A stretch of DNA of 6,391 bases from Gemmatimonadota bacterium (GTDB lineage: Bacteria > Gemmatimonadota > Gemmatimonadetes > Gemmatimonadales > GWC2-71-9). The position numbers were made by a program, and so were the translations under genes. A model generated the notes under the pieces. That model had not been told where the DNA came from and did not search any database. It saw only the letters and a list, made by a program, of their open reading frames with translations. The stretch lies in contig JAOUDR010000170.1 in assembly GCA_029859185.1 (NCBI GenBank), positions 1 through 6,391 of the forward strand, given 5' to 3'. The stretch's first letter is position 1, and every line of letters begins with the position of its first letter. Below, in pieces: positions 5,656 through 6,391 of the stretch.

Positions 5656-6391
5656 CGGGCGGAACGCTCCCGCTCGGTCCCGGCGGCGAGTTCGATCGGC
5701 TGCGGGCCGTGTTCCGGCACCTGAGCCCACGGCTGCGCGGCGTGGGCGACGATGCGGCGCTGATTACCGTGGACGGCGTGCGGCTGGCGTTCTCGTGCGA
5801 CCTCGCGGTCGAGGGTCGGCACTTCCGGCTCGAGTGGCTCACGGCCACCGAGGTGGGGTGGCGTGCGTGTGCCGCGGCGTTATCGGACCTCGCAGCGGTC
5901 GCGGCCGAGCCCCTGGGCGTGCTCGCGGCGGTGGGCGTGCCGGACGGGCTCGACGGCGAGTTCCTCCAGTGGCTGATGGATGGCATCGTGCGCGCGGCCG
6001 GCGCAGCCGGCGCGGAGCTGTGGGGCGGCGACCTCGTGCGCGCGCCGCAGGTGACGATTGACGTCACCGTGGTTGGTCGTGCCGAGCGGGCGGTGCGGCG
6101 GCGCGGGGCCCGACCGGGTGACGGGCTGTGGGTGACGGGGCAGCTCGGAGCACCGCGCGCGGCGGTGGCGGCGTGGGAGGCCGGCCTGCACCCCGCGCCG
6201 GGGCTGCGGGAGCGATTCGCGCATCCTGTACCCCGGATCGCCGAGTCCTGGTGGCTGCGCGACCACGGTGCCACCGCCATGATCGACCTGAGTGACGGGC
6301 TCGTTGGCGACGCCGGACATCTGGCGGCGGCGTCGGGCGTGCGGGTCGAGATTGCGGCGGAGCGGGTGCCGGTGCATCCGGCGGTCGAGGC
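5652..6391 (+). CDS. thiL: Thiamine-monophosphate kinase (3' partial)
   Basis: ThiL phosphorylates thiamine monophosphate with ATP to give thiamine diphosphate, the active cofactor. The frame stays open from ATG 5652 to the window end: 246 complete codons of a protein that is usually about 320 residues, so the last quarter is missing. Motifs in order are GEFDRLRAVF (12-21), GVGDDAAL (30-37) with the metal-binding Asp pair 33-34, SCDLAVEGRHF (48-58), ALSDLAAVAAEP (76-87), GGDL (125-128, usually GGDT), the RRGARPGDGLWVTGQLG block, and MIDLSDGLVGDAGHLA, the second metal/nucleotide site. All are the normal PurM-like AIR-synthase-fold landmarks of ThiL. The start codon overlaps the stop of the propeller gene (ATGA). 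A weak GAGG lies ten bases upstream at 5638-5641, so coupled translation is likely. Confidence 0.95.
   Translation, partial: MTGGTLPLGPGGEFDRLRAVFRHLSPRLRGVGDDAALITVDGVRLAFSCDLAVEGRHFRLEWLTATEVGWRACAAALSDLAAVAAEPLGVLAAVGVPDGLDGEFLQWLMDGIVRAAGAAGAELWGGDLVRAPQVTIDVTVVGRAERAVRRRGARPGDGLWVTGQLGAPRAAVAAWEAGLHPAPGLRERFAHPVPRIAESWWLRDHGATAMIDLSDGLVGDAGHLAAASGVRVEIAAERVPVHPAVE

Noticed and set aside
4594..5730. Minus-strand open frame (378 codons) opposite the propeller gene
   Set aside because: Arg/His/Pro-rich shadow of the repeat-encoding strand with no family resemblance.
5630..6280. Minus-strand open frame opposite thiL
   Set aside because: thiL motifs run unbroken on the + strand through this stretch; the minus product is Ser/Arg/Pro-rich low-complexity sequence.

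Overview
The window is a GC-rich, densely packed stretch of bacterial chromosome with every gene on the + strand. It holds seven genes, the first cut at its 5' end and the last at its 3' end. Base composition, the Minf_1886-type protein and an exported protein with an ...AAQA signal-peptide end suggest a Gemmatimonadota-like bacterium or a relative. That assignment is an inference from style and gene content; no rRNA or other marker is present.

Layout: (1) 2-568, the C-terminal NAD-binding half of a leucine/Glu/Phe/Val-type amino-acid dehydrogenase. (2) 576-1838, glyA, serine hydroxymethyltransferase, complete. (3) 1882-2307, a Minf_1886-like conserved protein of unknown function. (4) 2307-2501, a 64-residue four-cysteine zinc-ribbon-like protein whose ATG overlaps the previous stop. 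(5) 2534-4090, a bifunctional NAD(P)H-hydrate epimerase/dehydratase (Nnr). (6) 4087-5655, an exported beta-propeller protein with roughly eleven Reg_prop-like repeats, starting inside the nnr stop (GTGA). (7) 5652-6391, thiL, thiamine-monophosphate kinase, starting inside the propeller stop (ATGA) and running off the window.

Gaps are 7, 43 and 32 bases or are overlaps, so the set reads as one or two operons. No strong promoter is visible. The two longer gaps (1839-1881 and 2502-2533) each contain a small inverted repeat just before the next start. The functions are cofactor and amino-acid housekeeping: amino-acid oxidation, one-carbon/glycine metabolism, repair of damaged NAD(P)H, and thiamine diphosphate synthesis. 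Two uncharacterised small proteins and one secreted propeller sit among them.

I saw no mobile element, CRISPR array, tRNA, rRNA or defence system. The least explained parts are the coupled Minf_1886-like/zinc-ribbon pair and the exported propeller locked by overlaps between two cytosolic enzymes. I see no clear evidence of a wholly new system.
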